Shown here in pieces: positions 7,601 to 13,110 of a stretch of DNA of 21,096 nt. The stretch is taken from IMG/VR virus record IMGVR_UViG_3300034062_004314, positions 1 to 21,096 of that record, one strand, 5' to 3'. Every line of letters starts with the position of its first letter. Within the stretch, counting starts at the first letter, position 1. Below the pieces are notes generated by a model that was given only the letters and a program-made list of their open reading frames with translations, searched no databases and had not been told where the DNA came from. A program made the translations under genes and the position numbers. This DNA is from a virus.

Positions 7601-8026
7601 TTAGGTTGCCGCGAGGGGGATGATGGTGATGAGGGCGCCGGGGTGCTCTGCGGCGACGGTGTAGCGCTTGGTGAATGAGGAGATGGCGATGCGTGCGTCG
7701 TCTTGAAGGAGGCCAGCATCGACAAGAGCATCTTCAGTAGAGCGGAGGCATTTGCTGCCATCGGGTTTGACGCTGTGAAAGGTTGGCGCTGAGGGCTTGA
7801 GGGTGCCTTTGGCGGTGTAGTGCGACTTGGGACGGGGAAAGAGGAAGACGCAAGAGAGGGAGACGGGGCCGGTGATGGTGGGGTGATTGACGGCAATGGC
7901 GGCCTGCTGGACGAGGTAACGCCAGGGCTTAAGGTTCTTGCAGGATTCGACCATCACACCGTTGCCTACGTGGCGTTTGCTGCCCTGCGGTTGCGGTGCC
8001 ATGCCGGCGACGGTGAAGGTAATCAC
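7601..8026 (-). CDS. rusA: RusA-like Holliday junction resolvase
   Basis: A 141-residue protein with the RusA layout. It starts ITFTVAGMAPQPQGSKRH (basic, Pro/Gln-rich), has an FLFPRPKSHY strand near 61-70, then the signature block SVKPDGSKCLRSTEDALVDA (85-104) and LLQDDARI (106-113). RusA dimers cut four-way junctions and resolve recombination and replication intermediates before packaging. Asp89 and Asp109/110 match two of the three catalytic acidic positions. The usual Asp two residues after Asp89 is Ser91 here, so activity should be tested; Asp99 could be relevant. The GTG start at 8024-8026 has an AAGG seven bases upstream, partly inside a stem-loop (8029-8053). Confidence 0.85.
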   Translation of the reverse strand: MITFTVAGMAPQPQGSKRHVGNGVMVESCKNLKPWRYLVQQAAIAVNHPTITGPVSLSCVFLFPRPKSHYTAKGTLKPSAPTFHSVKPDGSKCLRSTEDALVDAGLLQDDARIAISSFTKRYTVAAEHPGALITIIPLAAT

Positions 8027-8028
8027 AA

Positions 8029-8053
8029 GTTGCCCTTCTGGCTAAACGGCAAC
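8029..8053 (-). promoter_or_regulatory. Stem-loop covering rusA ribosome site
   Basis: GTTGCC (8029-8034) and GGCAAC (8048-8053) form a 6-bp inverted repeat in the 52-base leader ahead of the rusA GTG. Part of the ribosome-binding AAGGG lies in the arm closest to the start, so folding of the mRNA could limit rusA translation. Confidence 0.35.
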
Positions 8054-8078
8054 CTCAGCAGCCAGACAAGTAGAGACA

Positions 8079-8327
8079 TCACGAAAGCAGCGCCTCAACC
8101 TGGCGGATAATGTTTTCGGGTACGGCTGGCGGGCGCGGCACCCAGCGATTGGAGGCCCAGCCGGCTGGCCCCCATTCAGCGATCTGATCAAGCAGCTTGC
8201 GCCTTGGCGTGGTCTTCAGGAAACGCACCAGGGTGATGCCTGGGGCTAGGCCCTGACGTGTGGTGATGCGCAAGTGTGTGCCATTGCTGAGGCTATTGAG
8301 CAGGACCTGTTCAGTGGTGCTAGTCAT
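8079..8327 (-). CDS. Uncharacterised small protein, 82 aa
   Basis: The product begins MTSTTEQVLLNSLSNGTHLR and ends with PPAVPENIIRQVEALLS. A central basic/aromatic stretch (RKLLDQIAEWGPAGWASNRW) suggests a small nucleic-acid or protein-binding fold, but no family is recognised. The ATG overlaps the stop of the 24-codon frame upstream as ATGA, and a strong GGGAGG lies ten to eleven bases before it, inside a sequence duplicated from the end of the 8688 gene. The first 11 bases of the gene are identical to those of the genes at 9647 and 16473. Confidence 0.68.
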   Translation of the reverse strand: MTSTTEQVLLNSLSNGTHLRITTRQGLAPGITLVRFLKTTPRRKLLDQIAEWGPAGWASNRWVPRPPAVPENIIRQVEALLS

Positions 8328-8398
8328 GCCCCACGCACCTCCCAGAAGTGTTTGATCGTTGTCTCAGCCTTGCCCAAAGTGAACAAAACAGTCATCAT
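8324..8398 (-). CDS. 24-codon leader ORF resembling the tail of the 8688 gene product
   Basis: The stop of the SSB-like gene runs into ATGATG and a 24-codon frame that ends by overlapping the next ATG (ATGA). The peptide contains LGKAETTIKHFWEVRGA, similar to the C-terminus LGEAGVKITNFWEVR of the protein encoded at 8688. Sixteen bases (8334-8349) are identical to 8692-8707. The frame may be the remnant of a duplication that is now kept as a translational coupler carrying the ribosome site of the next gene. It may not make a stable protein. Confidence 0.42.
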   Translation of the reverse strand: MMTVLFTLGKAETTIKHFWEVRGA

Positions 8399-8688
8399 CA
8401 AATCCTCTCAATCCTGTTGGCGCGGACGCAATGCTTCTTATGGAGCTTGCCATCTGCGGACTCCCACTGTTCGAGCGCAATACTCCCGGTCACGAGGACA
8501 TGCTCGCCGTGAAGGAGGTGGTGAGCAAAGGATGCGAGCTTCCCATCTGCTGATACGTCAATAAGGCAGGAGGATGGAGCACCACGTTCTGTGATCTTAA
8601 AAGTGAAGGAGCAGCGCAAGTTGCCTTTGCCAAGGTCGACCAAGCTTGGATGCGACAACAAAGCTCCATGGAAGCAGCAGACATTCAT
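8398..8688 (-). CDS. SSB-like OB-fold single-stranded DNA-binding protein
   Basis: A 96-residue protein with the SSB/PriB-type OB pattern: NVCCFHGALLSHPSLV at the N-terminus, strands around CSFTFKITE, SSCLIDVSADGKLASFA, then GEHVLVTGSIALEQWESADG and a last strand ending RANRIERI. It should coat single strands during replication or recombination. It is short and lacks the acidic C-terminal tip with which bacterial SSB recruits partners; a protein encoded at 16667 does carry such a tip. The ATG overlaps the upstream stop (TGATG) and has a strong GGAGG at good spacing. PriB-like function is an alternative. Confidence 0.75.
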   Translation of the reverse strand: MNVCCFHGALLSHPSLVDLGKGNLRCSFTFKITERGAPSSCLIDVSADGKLASFAHHLLHGEHVLVTGSIALEQWESADGKLHKKHCVRANRIERI

Positions 8689-8981
8689 CAGCGCACCTCC
8701 CAGAAGTTTGTGATCTTTACCCCAGCCTCGCCTAAAGCAACGGCGAGCTGCTCTGCGGCCTTGAGCTGCTGGCGCTGATCAAGGATGTGCTCAGGGTAGG
8801 TGTAGGACTTGCGGCAACGGCGGGTGATTTTGCAGTCGTTCCATTCCATTGCCTCCTCTGCCTCACCTGCTTCCACCAGTTGATCCAGCGAGTCAAGGAG
8901 TTCTTGTCGTCGCGCTTGAAGGGCCTTTTCACTGTGGGCCAGCTCCGTCAACTCATCCAGTGTGGCCTCAAGTGAGGGCAA
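8688..8981 (-). CDS. Uncharacterised phage protein with coiled-coil N-terminus, 97 aa
   Basis: The protein has an N-terminal helical, charged stretch (LDELTELAHSEKALQARRQE) and a C-terminal region with CRKSYTYPEHI, a QLKAAEQLAVALGEAG helix and the ending KITNFWEVR. This tyrosine-proline block followed by a helix and a short strand is found in phage proteins encoded beside SSB and recombination genes; the role is not known to me. The start is uncertain. The frame is open to ATGs at 9032 and 9086, but that part is Ala/Ser/Pro-rich and reads over a convincing membrane-segment frame, so I place the start at the TTG 8979-8981. The stop shares a base with the SSB-like ATG. Confidence 0.6.
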   Translation of the reverse strand: MPSLEATLDELTELAHSEKALQARRQELLDSLDQLVEAGEAEEAMEWNDCKITRRCRKSYTYPEHILDQRQQLKAAEQLAVALGEAGVKITNFWEVR

Positions 8982-9138
8982 GGATGATGATTCCAGCGAT
9001 GAGCAGGCAGGACCAGAGGAAGAGGATGGCATCAGCGTGGCGGCTGAGGAAGCTGCGGCGGGTTTGGCGGTGCGTGCGGCGGGCATGACGGTTTGGGCGA
9101 TGGGAGAAGGTTGGAAGCGTGGGCTCAGTCGTCGTCAA
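8968..9138 (-). CDS. Possible small single-span membrane protein, 56 aa
   Basis: A frame ending at 8968 encodes a basic N-terminus (HRPNRHARRTHRQTRRS) followed by a typical transmembrane helix (AILFLWSCLLIAGIIILALT) up to the stop. Basic residues before the helix predict an N-in, C-out anchor. A TTG at 9136-9138 is the likely start; it overlaps the end of the upstream gene by 14 bases. No ribosome site is visible. The length and topology would suit a spanin-, holin- or toxin-like peptide, but nothing specific supports one of these. It competes with the longer reading of the 8688 gene. Confidence 0.4.
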   Translation of the reverse strand: MTTTEPTLPTFSHRPNRHARRTHRQTRRSFLSRHADAILFLWSCLLIAGIIILALT

Positions 9139-9310
9139 CGCGGATGACGCGGAAGAGCGCGTCGGGCCAGAGGTCATGAAGGTCGGCAGCGAGACGTGTT
9201 GCCTGCTCTTGCTGTTGGAAGACATTGGCGTCGGGGTTGAGGGGTGTATCGAGAAGGGGAAAGGTGGATGACCAACCGGTAGCGGTGAGGGATTGGATGG
9301 CGTAGCTCAT
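9125..9310 (-). CDS. Uncharacterised small protein, 61 aa
   Basis: The product starts MSYAIQSLTATGWSSTFPLL and has a helix with FQQQEQATRLAADLHDLWPD followed by a strand FRVIRVDDD. This helix-strand pattern with aromatic WPD and a strongly acidic end is seen in many short phage proteins that I cannot assign. The ATG overlaps the preceding stop as ATGA, which supports it as a real member of the coupled operon. Confidence 0.6.
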   Translation of the reverse strand: MSYAIQSLTATGWSSTFPLLDTPLNPDANVFQQQEQATRLAADLHDLWPDALFRVIRVDDD

Positions 9311-9480
9311 GGCTGCTGGGTGCAGGCGATCAGTTCAATGCCGGGGTGATGACGAAGGAAGGCGGCGGATACCTGCTCGGGGGACCAGGACGCATCGGCG
9401 CAGAGCATTTCGCTGATGGGCGTGATCTCGCTGGTCGCGCAACGCTCAAGGGCTGGCACGTAGGTAAGGAGGAAGGTCAT
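9307..9480 (-). CDS. Uncharacterised small protein, 57 aa
   Basis: A 57-codon frame exactly links its neighbours: its ATG (9478-9480) overlaps the upstream stop as ATGA and its own stop overlaps the next ATG in the same way. The product starts MTFLLTYVPALERC and has a helix-rich middle (WSPEQVSAAFLRHH) and a strand near the end (GIELIACTQQ). The seamless overlap on both sides is the main evidence that it is expressed. Function is unknown. Confidence 0.55.
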   Translation of the reverse strand: MTFLLTYVPALERCATSEITPISEMLCADASWSPEQVSAAFLRHHPGIELIACTQQP

Positions 9481-9647
9481 GACGCGGGCCTCCAGCCGTT
9501 GCGATAGGCGAGTTCGATCAGGTACTGACGGCTGTGGCTGAAGTAGCAGATGCCGTGGTCTTGGAGGAACTCGACAGCGGGCTCTTCGTGGTAGTCGTCG
9601 TGGACGGCCTGCTTGAGCAGGGCTTGCAGCTCGTTAGTGCTAGTCAT
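9477..9647 (-). CDS. Uncharacterised small protein, 56 aa
   Basis: A 56-codon frame with ATG at 9645-9647. The product starts MTSTNELQALLKQAVHDDYH and continues with an acidic/aromatic part (AVEFLQDHGICYFSHSRQYL) and the ending RNGWRPAS, consistent with a small helical domain. Both ends overlap neighbours by ATGA. Its first 12 bases are identical to those of the RHH gene at 16473, and 11 of them to those of the gene at 8327. Confidence 0.58.
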   Translation of the reverse strand: MTSTNELQALLKQAVHDDYHEEPAVEFLQDHGICYFSHSRQYLIELAYRNGWRPAS

Positions 9648-9901
9648 GACAGTGCGGAATTACGTTGCCAGGGGGTGAGCAGGTCGTCGTGCGCGTCGTT
9701 GCCGCACCACTGGGGTTCAGGCTTCGGCGGGGTCAGCTGCACGGTGTAGGGGATGCCGTCTGCCTGGAAGGCGTCGTGCAAGTCACCAGCGTCGTGCTGA
9801 TGACTCCAATCGGAGCGCAGGGCATTGACGAAGGTCACACGTTCTGCCTCCCGCTGACTGGGCGGGGTATCGGGCAGGACGGTGCAGAGCGGATGCTGCA
9901 T
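9644..9901 (-). CDS. Uncharacterised small protein, first gene of the 7.3-9.9 kb operon, 85 aa
   Basis: An 85-residue acidic protein starting MQHPLCTVLPDTPPSQREAE, with a charged middle rich in His and Asp (HQHDAGDLHDAFQADG) and a segment YTVQLTPPKPEPQWCG. The His and Cys residues could bind metal, though there is no recognised motif. The ATG at 9899-9901 lies about 28 bases after the predicted transcription start of the promoter at 9936-9964. It ends overlapping the next gene by ATGA. Function is unknown. Confidence 0.62.
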   Translation of the reverse strand: MQHPLCTVLPDTPPSQREAERVTFVNALRSDWSHQHDAGDLHDAFQADGIPYTVQLTPPKPEPQWCGNDAHDDLLTPWQRNSALS

Positions 9902-9935
9902 GGCTGGTATGCGGTGGGGTCGCCCCCGTGTTCAG

Positions 9936-9964
9936 ACAATAGGCTAGCCCAGTGCAGCCGTCAA
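9936..9964 (-). promoter_or_regulatory. Sigma-70-type promoter for the 9901-7267 operon
   Basis: Reading the minus strand, TTGACG (9964-9959) is followed by exactly 17 bases and TATTGT (9941-9936). Transcription would begin near 9929, about 28 bases before the first ATG at 9901. The spacer contains GGCTAGCC, a palindrome that could be an operator. The wider gap 9902-10112 holds no convincing gene. Confidence 0.65.
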
Positions 9965-10112
9965 GGGCTGACTAGGGAAGAGGGTGCCGGGATTCCGATG
10001 GGCCGCATGCCCTGTCCTGATTCCCCGTGAGGGTGTTGTATTCGGACCATCCCGGCAGGCCAATGGTGCCATGGGATGAAGGGAGAGGGAGCTAGGCGCG
10101 GCTAATCAGCGG

Positions 10113-10796
10113 CTAGAACGGCCTGAAGCGCTCGGCGTAGAGGTCGCAGGCATCCAGCCAAGCCTGCAGGCATTCGTCTGCGGTGTGGGTCTGGATGGTG
10201 AGGCTGCCGGGTTTAGACCAGAGCGTGAGGCAACGCGAGAAGAACAGGCCGTAGTGATCGCCGATCATCTCGACACCGGCGCCGAGCTGGGGCCTGGTGT
10301 CATAGGCGCTGCTGCCCGCGCTGCCTTGTGTCTTGAGGTCAGCCACGGCATAGGTGCCGTCAGGGAACTTGAGCACGAGGTCAGCGGTGCCGGCCACGTT
10401 GCGGCGCAGGCTGTAGGCCATGACTTCGGCGCCGATGACCTGCACTTGATCCCAGAGCGGGTGGGCCAGGAGCGGGTCGATCCAGGCGGTGTAGTCGGTT
10501 GAGTCGGGTGGCAGCAGATCAGGCGGCGAAGGATTCCAGCGCTGGTGAGCCATAGCTTCCAGCGTCTGGTGAATGGTGTTGCCGCGTGGTTCCCAGATGT
10601 GACGGCTGGCCATGATCGCTTCCATTTGGGAGGGGGTCTTGGTGACCGCAGAGATCAGGGCGGTGACGGAGGTAGGGAAGACGTGGCCATCGGCCAGGCG
10701 GTAGGCGTGCGCCTCGTCGCGGGTGATGGGGAGGGGGTTGAGCCAGGTGGCTGCAGTTGGGGTCAAGGTCACAGCGGTCTCAGGCGATAGGGGCAT
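10113..10796 (-). CDS. PD-(D/E)XK nuclease, Cas4/RecB-like exonuclease fold
   Basis: I chose the ATG at 10794-10796, which has AGGA six bases upstream, giving 227 residues. The nuclease signature is complete: His76 in RGNTIH, Glu124 in VIGAEV, Asp139 in VAGTADLVL, Asp153 and Lys155 in AVADLKT, and Gln170 in RPQLGAG. This order is that of Cas4/RecB-type and phage recombination exonucleases that bind one or two metal ions and degrade DNA ends. With an annealing protein and an SSB-like protein on the same phage it could prepare single strands for recombination. The start lies 17 bases inside the end of the upstream gene. The substrate is not known. Confidence 0.8.
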   Translation of the reverse strand: MPLSPETAVTLTPTAATWLNPLPITRDEAHAYRLADGHVFPTSVTALISAVTKTPSQMEAIMASRHIWEPRGNTIHQTLEAMAHQRWNPSPPDLLPPDSTDYTAWIDPLLAHPLWDQVQVIGAEVMAYSLRRNVAGTADLVLKFPDGTYAVADLKTQGSAGSSAYDTRPQLGAGVEMIGDHYGLFFSRCLTLWSKPGSLTIQTHTADECLQAWLDACDLYAERFRPF

Positions 10797-11136
10797 AGCT
10801 AGTCCTAGTGAGTAATGACTGCCACACCGCAACCGGGCGGCGGTTGGCGCATGGGCGGCTGGTTGGAGTCACGCGGTCCGTCTTGACGATCAGGCCGTCC
10901 ACAGCCGCAGCACGCATCACGGCACCCATGGCGCGATGCTCGCGGGTGGTGAAGCCCAGGTCATCCAGCTCGGCCCAGACCTGATCGGCCGTGAACTCCG
11001 CTTGCGTTTCAGCCAGGTGCTGCACGATTGCCGTGGCAGCCGCTTTCCAGTCGCTGTTGGCAGCATCCCAAGCGCGGGACATGCCATCAGCCTTGTTGGC
11101 CTCACCGTCAAGCACCAGGGCGAGTTGCGTCACCAT
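10780..11136 (-). CDS. Phage protein with winged-helix-like domain, 118 aa
   Basis: The protein has an N-terminal helical part (AANSDWKAAATAIVQHLAET), then FTADQVWAELDDLGF, which looks like the first helices of a winged helix. AMGAVMRAAAVDGLIVKTD follows, and the conserved-looking tail TSRPCANRRPVAVWQS resembles proteins found beside phage replication genes. It may bind DNA or a replisome partner. It overlaps both neighbours by a few bases. The domain call is by eye and moderate. Confidence 0.62.
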   Translation of the reverse strand: MVTQLALVLDGEANKADGMSRAWDAANSDWKAAATAIVQHLAETQAEFTADQVWAELDDLGFTTREHRAMGAVMRAAAVDGLIVKTDRVTPTSRPCANRRPVAVWQSLLTRTSYAPIA

Positions 11137-11405
11137 GGCGTCTCCGTGAGCGGCTGCTCCAAGGTCAACGGCAGCACTGGGGCTTCAGCTGGTGTCGGCC
11201 CGGTCGCTGGGATGAAATCACGCGGGTCACTGATGGCAACCGCCTCTTCAGGCTCGGGGTCGCGCAGCAGGTTGCGGTAGCTCGAAGGGTTGCAGTGAGC
11301 AACGGTCGGGTAGTCGAAGTGCTCCAGCTGGCAGCGACCGGAATCGACCAGGCGCTGCAGCAGCTTGCGGGCAGCCAGTGCCGAGCTGACAGGTTTTAGT
11401 GCCAT
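11130..11405 (-). CDS. Uncharacterised small protein, 91 aa
   Basis: The protein begins MALKPVSSALAARKLLQRLV and contains QLEHFDYPTVAHCNPSSYRN, followed by a proline-rich acidic end. The first half is a plausible helical domain and the last 40 residues are probably disordered. It overlaps both neighbours by about 7-10 bases, typical of this operon. I do not recognise a family. Confidence 0.58.
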   Translation of the reverse strand: MALKPVSSALAARKLLQRLVDSGRCQLEHFDYPTVAHCNPSSYRNLLRDPEPEEAVAISDPRDFIPATGPTPAEAPVLPLTLEQPLTETPW

Positions 11406-11698
11406 GCGTGCATCCGCTCCCGCTTGTGCTCTTCCTCGGCCAAGGGATGCAGGACAAAGCGTCCTGGCGTGACGCCTTCCACCGGCGGCGTGTAGGTGCA
11501 GTAGCGGCCGAACTCGTCGTAGCGACCGAGCGGGTAGGGATAGGCGCTGCGCAGCCGCGAGGCATCCAGCTGGTTCAGGGCAGCGTCAATGGACTGGGCC
11601 GCGATGGCCTTGTAGTCCGGCGGCGTGCCTTCGCGGGCGGCAATGGACACGGTGGCAAACACGAAATGGTTGGCCGCCTGAGGTTCGTAGAGCTTCAT
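11396..11698 (-). CDS. Uncharacterised protein, 100 aa
   Basis: A 100-residue protein starting MKLYEPQAANHFVFATVSIA. It has a helix with YKAIAAQSIDAALNQLDA, an aromatic Tyr-rich middle (YPYPLGRYDEFGRYCTYTPP) and a charged His-rich end. The Tyr/Pro/Gly pattern suggests a small compact fold, and no motif identifies a reaction. It lies two bases after the gene upstream and overlaps the one downstream by ten. Confidence 0.6.
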   Translation of the reverse strand: MKLYEPQAANHFVFATVSIAAREGTPPDYKAIAAQSIDAALNQLDASRLRSAYPYPLGRYDEFGRYCTYTPPVEGVTPGRFVLHPLAEEEHKRERMHAWH

Positions 11699-11699
11699 G

Positions 11700-12320
11700 T
11701 CAGAGCATCCACGAGGGCCTGGAGGACTGCGCAGGCTCGTGCCGCTCCAGTAGGGCTAGGTAGCACTCGTCTCTTAGCCAGCGAAACGCATCAGGCATGG
11801 CCACAGTGAACGCACGCTCGGTGCGCAGTTCGCGCTCCTGCACGTCCAGCTGCGCCTGCACGGCCCGCTGCAGGTCTTCAGCGGGACAGTGGGCGGTGGC
11901 CTCGATCCAAGCGGCTAGGGCCAAGGGCTTGGACTGCTTCGCCGCCTTCACCGGAAGCGACTGATAGACCCGCCAGAAGGCTTCAAACTCAAGGGTGTAG
12001 TCAGGGCGCTTTTTACCCTCATTTCTACCCTTGGTTTTATTCTTTTTTTTTGGTTCAAGGGTTTCCCCAAACCCGGAATCCAACAGCCCCTGCTGAGCAG
12101 GCGATCCTTGCTTGACCTGCTCCGTTGGCAGGTCTTGCATGGATGATCCTACTAGAGGACTAGTTCCCGCACCGACACGGTAGGCGCGTACTGTACTCCC
12201 CTCTGTCAACTGCTCTGAGAGCAACAGGCAGATAAAGCCCTTCCTGTCTAGGTAGTTGGGCTTTGCGGCGTCGATTCTGTCCAGCAGGTCCGCTGGAATC
12301 GTGAAATTGAGCTGTGGCAC
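11700..12320 (-). CDS. RHH domain fused to replisome-organiser-like domain
   Basis: A 206-residue protein in two parts. Residues 1-40 (PQLNFTIPADLLDRIDAA and LDRKGFICLLLSEQL) match the ribbon-helix-helix DNA-binding fold. A Lys/Asn/Gly linker lies near 88-106. Residues 108-195 (LEFEAFWRVYQSLPVKAAKQ, then LALAAWIEATAHCPAEDLQR) resemble the C-terminal domain of phage replication initiators and DnaT/DnaD-like organisers that load helicase. I infer an origin-binding or replication regulator. The start is GTG at 12318-12320, the longest available, with no strong ribosome site. Its leader region holds the AGCC-N3-GGCT palindrome. The linker is encoded by a 9-A run that could permit slippage (see findings). 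Confidence 0.65.
   Translation of the reverse strand: MPQLNFTIPADLLDRIDAAKPNYLDRKGFICLLLSEQLTEGSTVRAYRVGAGTSPLVGSSMQDLPTEQVKQGSPAQQGLLDSGFGETLEPKKKNKTKGRNEGKKRPDYTLEFEAFWRVYQSLPVKAAKQSKPLALAAWIEATAHCPAEDLQRAVQAQLDVQERELRTERAFTVAMPDAFRWLRDECYLALLERHEPAQSSRPSWML
12043..12051 (-). repeat. Nine-base A tract in coding strand (possible slippage site)
   Basis: On the coding (minus) strand the linker codons read CCA AAA AAA AAG AAT AAA, giving nine A followed by G. A one-base backward slip on A AAA AAG leads to GAA then a TAA stop, making a 94-residue product that contains only the RHH domain. Confidence 0.55.
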
Positions 12321-12347
12321 GGCAGGTAGCTGAAAGGGTGATGCGAG

Positions 12348-12373
12348 GTAGCCGAGAGGTAGCCATCGGCTAC
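12348..12373. promoter_or_regulatory. Operator-like palindrome before the 12320 gene
   Basis: GTAGCC occurs at 12348-12353 and again 11 bases on at 12359-12364; the second copy forms a perfect inverted repeat with GGCTAC at 12368-12373 (GTAGCC-ATC-GGCTAC). It lies 28-53 bases upstream of the GTG at 12320. The core AGCC-N3-GGCT recurs at 12719-12729 in front of the RHH regulator. Spacing by about one helical turn fits RHH binding. Confidence 0.5.
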
Positions 12374-12470
12374 GTCAGACACTAGCGGCAGCTAGCCGCA
12401 GATCAACCCCACTAGCGCGGCGCTGGCTGCGTCCCATGAATCCCGCCCTGCTAGCCAGGCGGCTGACATG

Positions 12471-12489
12471 AAAAAGCCCCGGTCGGGGC
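12471..12489 (-). terminator. Intrinsic terminator of the RHH regulator gene
   Basis: On the minus strand GCCCCG pairs with CGGGGC around a 2-base (GT) centre at 12476-12489, and the stem runs straight into TTTTT at 12475-12471. It follows the stop of the 12497-12703 gene by seven bases. This separates the regulator from the block beginning at 12320. Confidence 0.75.
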
Positions 12490-12496
12490 CGAGGCA

Positions 12497-12703
12497 TCAG
12501 GCAGCCTTGTTCGGCCACCGTTTCGGGATTGGCGGGGCGCCTTCCATGGCGTCAAGGGCCACCTCCAGCAGGTGGGCGGCCAGGTTGCTGGTGCTGCGGC
12601 CTTGCTCATCGCTGAGCCGCTGCAGGCGATCAAGGACGGAATTGGAAACGGTGATACTCACCCGCTTGGGCGTGCGCATCATCGGTGCGGTGTTCGGAGT
12701 CAT
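12497..12703 (-). CDS. Ribbon-helix-helix transcriptional regulator (Arc/CopG type), 68 aa
   Basis: The 68-residue product contains the classic RHH pattern: a strand RVSITVSNSV (about 14-23), helix 1 LDRLQRLSDEQG and helix 2 STSNLAAHLLEVALDAM. The dimer strand would enter the major groove. The gene is single, ends at a clear terminator (12471-12489), and has AGCC-GAC-GGCT 16 bases before its ATG. That arrangement is typical of an autoregulated repressor. The same half-sites precede the replication-like gene at 12320, so it probably controls the minus-strand early block. I infer a role in the lytic/lysogenic or early-gene decision. Confidence 0.8.
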   Translation of the reverse strand: MTPNTAPMMRTPKRVSITVSNSVLDRLQRLSDEQGRSTSNLAAHLLEVALDAMEGAPPIPKRWPNKAA

Positions 12704-12718
12704 GAGGTCGAGAGGGCC

Positions 12719-12729
12719 AGCCGACGGCT
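12719..12729. promoter_or_regulatory. Candidate operator in front of RHH regulator
   Basis: AGCC-GAC-GGCT is a perfect 4+4 inverted repeat (5+5 if CG is included) 16 bases upstream of the ATG at 12703. It has the same half-sites and spacer length as the palindrome at 12361-12371. A second palindrome, CCGCTAGCGG, lies at 12753-12762. No convincing -10/-35 pair was found here. Confidence 0.45.
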
Positions 12730-12789
12730 AACCAACTCTTAAAAACTACGCTCCGCTAGCGGCTATTTCCCGACTGCCGCGCATCTGCA

Positions 12790-13041
12790 TCATGCGCCCA
12801 CCTGCCGCTTGGCTCGCTCCAGTGCCTCCAGCGCCTCGTGCAGATGCAACGCAAAAGCGTGCAGGTCAGGCTCCAGCTCCGGCGGCAGGGCATAGAACTC
12901 CCGCGCAGTGCGCAGGCAGTCCAGGGCAGCGGCAGCACCAGCGCCAAGGGCCTCGTAAGCAGGGCCGCTGGAGCCGAGCAGTTCAGCGAGGGTTGCGCGG
13001 CTGATCTGCTGCGCTGTAATCGGCAGGGTCGCAGTGTTCAT
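12790..13041 (-). CDS. Small helical protein, 83 aa
   Basis: From the ATG at 13039-13041 the product is 83 residues: MNTATLPITAQQISRATLAE, then an Ala/Leu-rich helical body (AYEALGAGAAAALDCLRTAR) and LHLHEALEALERAKRQVGA. It looks like a helical bundle or coiled coil. An ATG at 13077 would add 12 residues that look unlike a folded start. It is divergent from the recombinase and shares its upstream region, with the inverted repeat at 13089-13110 between them. Helical antirepressor or regulator functions are possible; no family is recognised. Confidence 0.6.
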   Translation of the reverse strand: MNTATLPITAQQISRATLAELLGSSGPAYEALGAGAAAALDCLRTAREFYALPPELEPDLHAFALHLHEALEALERAKRQVGA

Positions 13042-13082
13042 GCGGGATCTCGGGGAGTGGCTGGACACCAACCCCATTCAAA

Positions 13083-13110
13083 TAGGGCAGGCTACCTACT
13101 ACCGTAGCCT
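13083..13110. repeat. Upstream copy of a 28-bp repeat flanking the recombinase gene
   Basis: The sequence contains AGGCTAC (13089-13095), an 8-base centre CTACTACC, and GTAGCCT (13104-13110), a perfect 7-bp inverted repeat that ends directly before the ATG at 13111. A copy with four mismatches and one gap lies at 14581-14608, in the same orientation. It may be an operator/promoter element or a recombination site. Confidence 0.55.

Noticed and set aside
7585-7896. N-terminal extension of the 7267 gene
   Set aside because: Pro/Ser/Thr-rich sequence that is rusA read in another frame; the protein-like part begins at the ATG 7582-7584.
9902-10112. Short minus-strand frame in the gap between the nuclease gene and the small-gene operon
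   Set aside because: About 40 codons, no ribosome site, no recognisable pattern, and it runs into the promoter. The gap is better explained as regulatory.
12160-12366. 68-codon minus-strand frame overlapping the start of the RHH fusion gene
   Set aside because: Basic low-information sequence in another frame of the RHH-coding region and across the operator palindrome.
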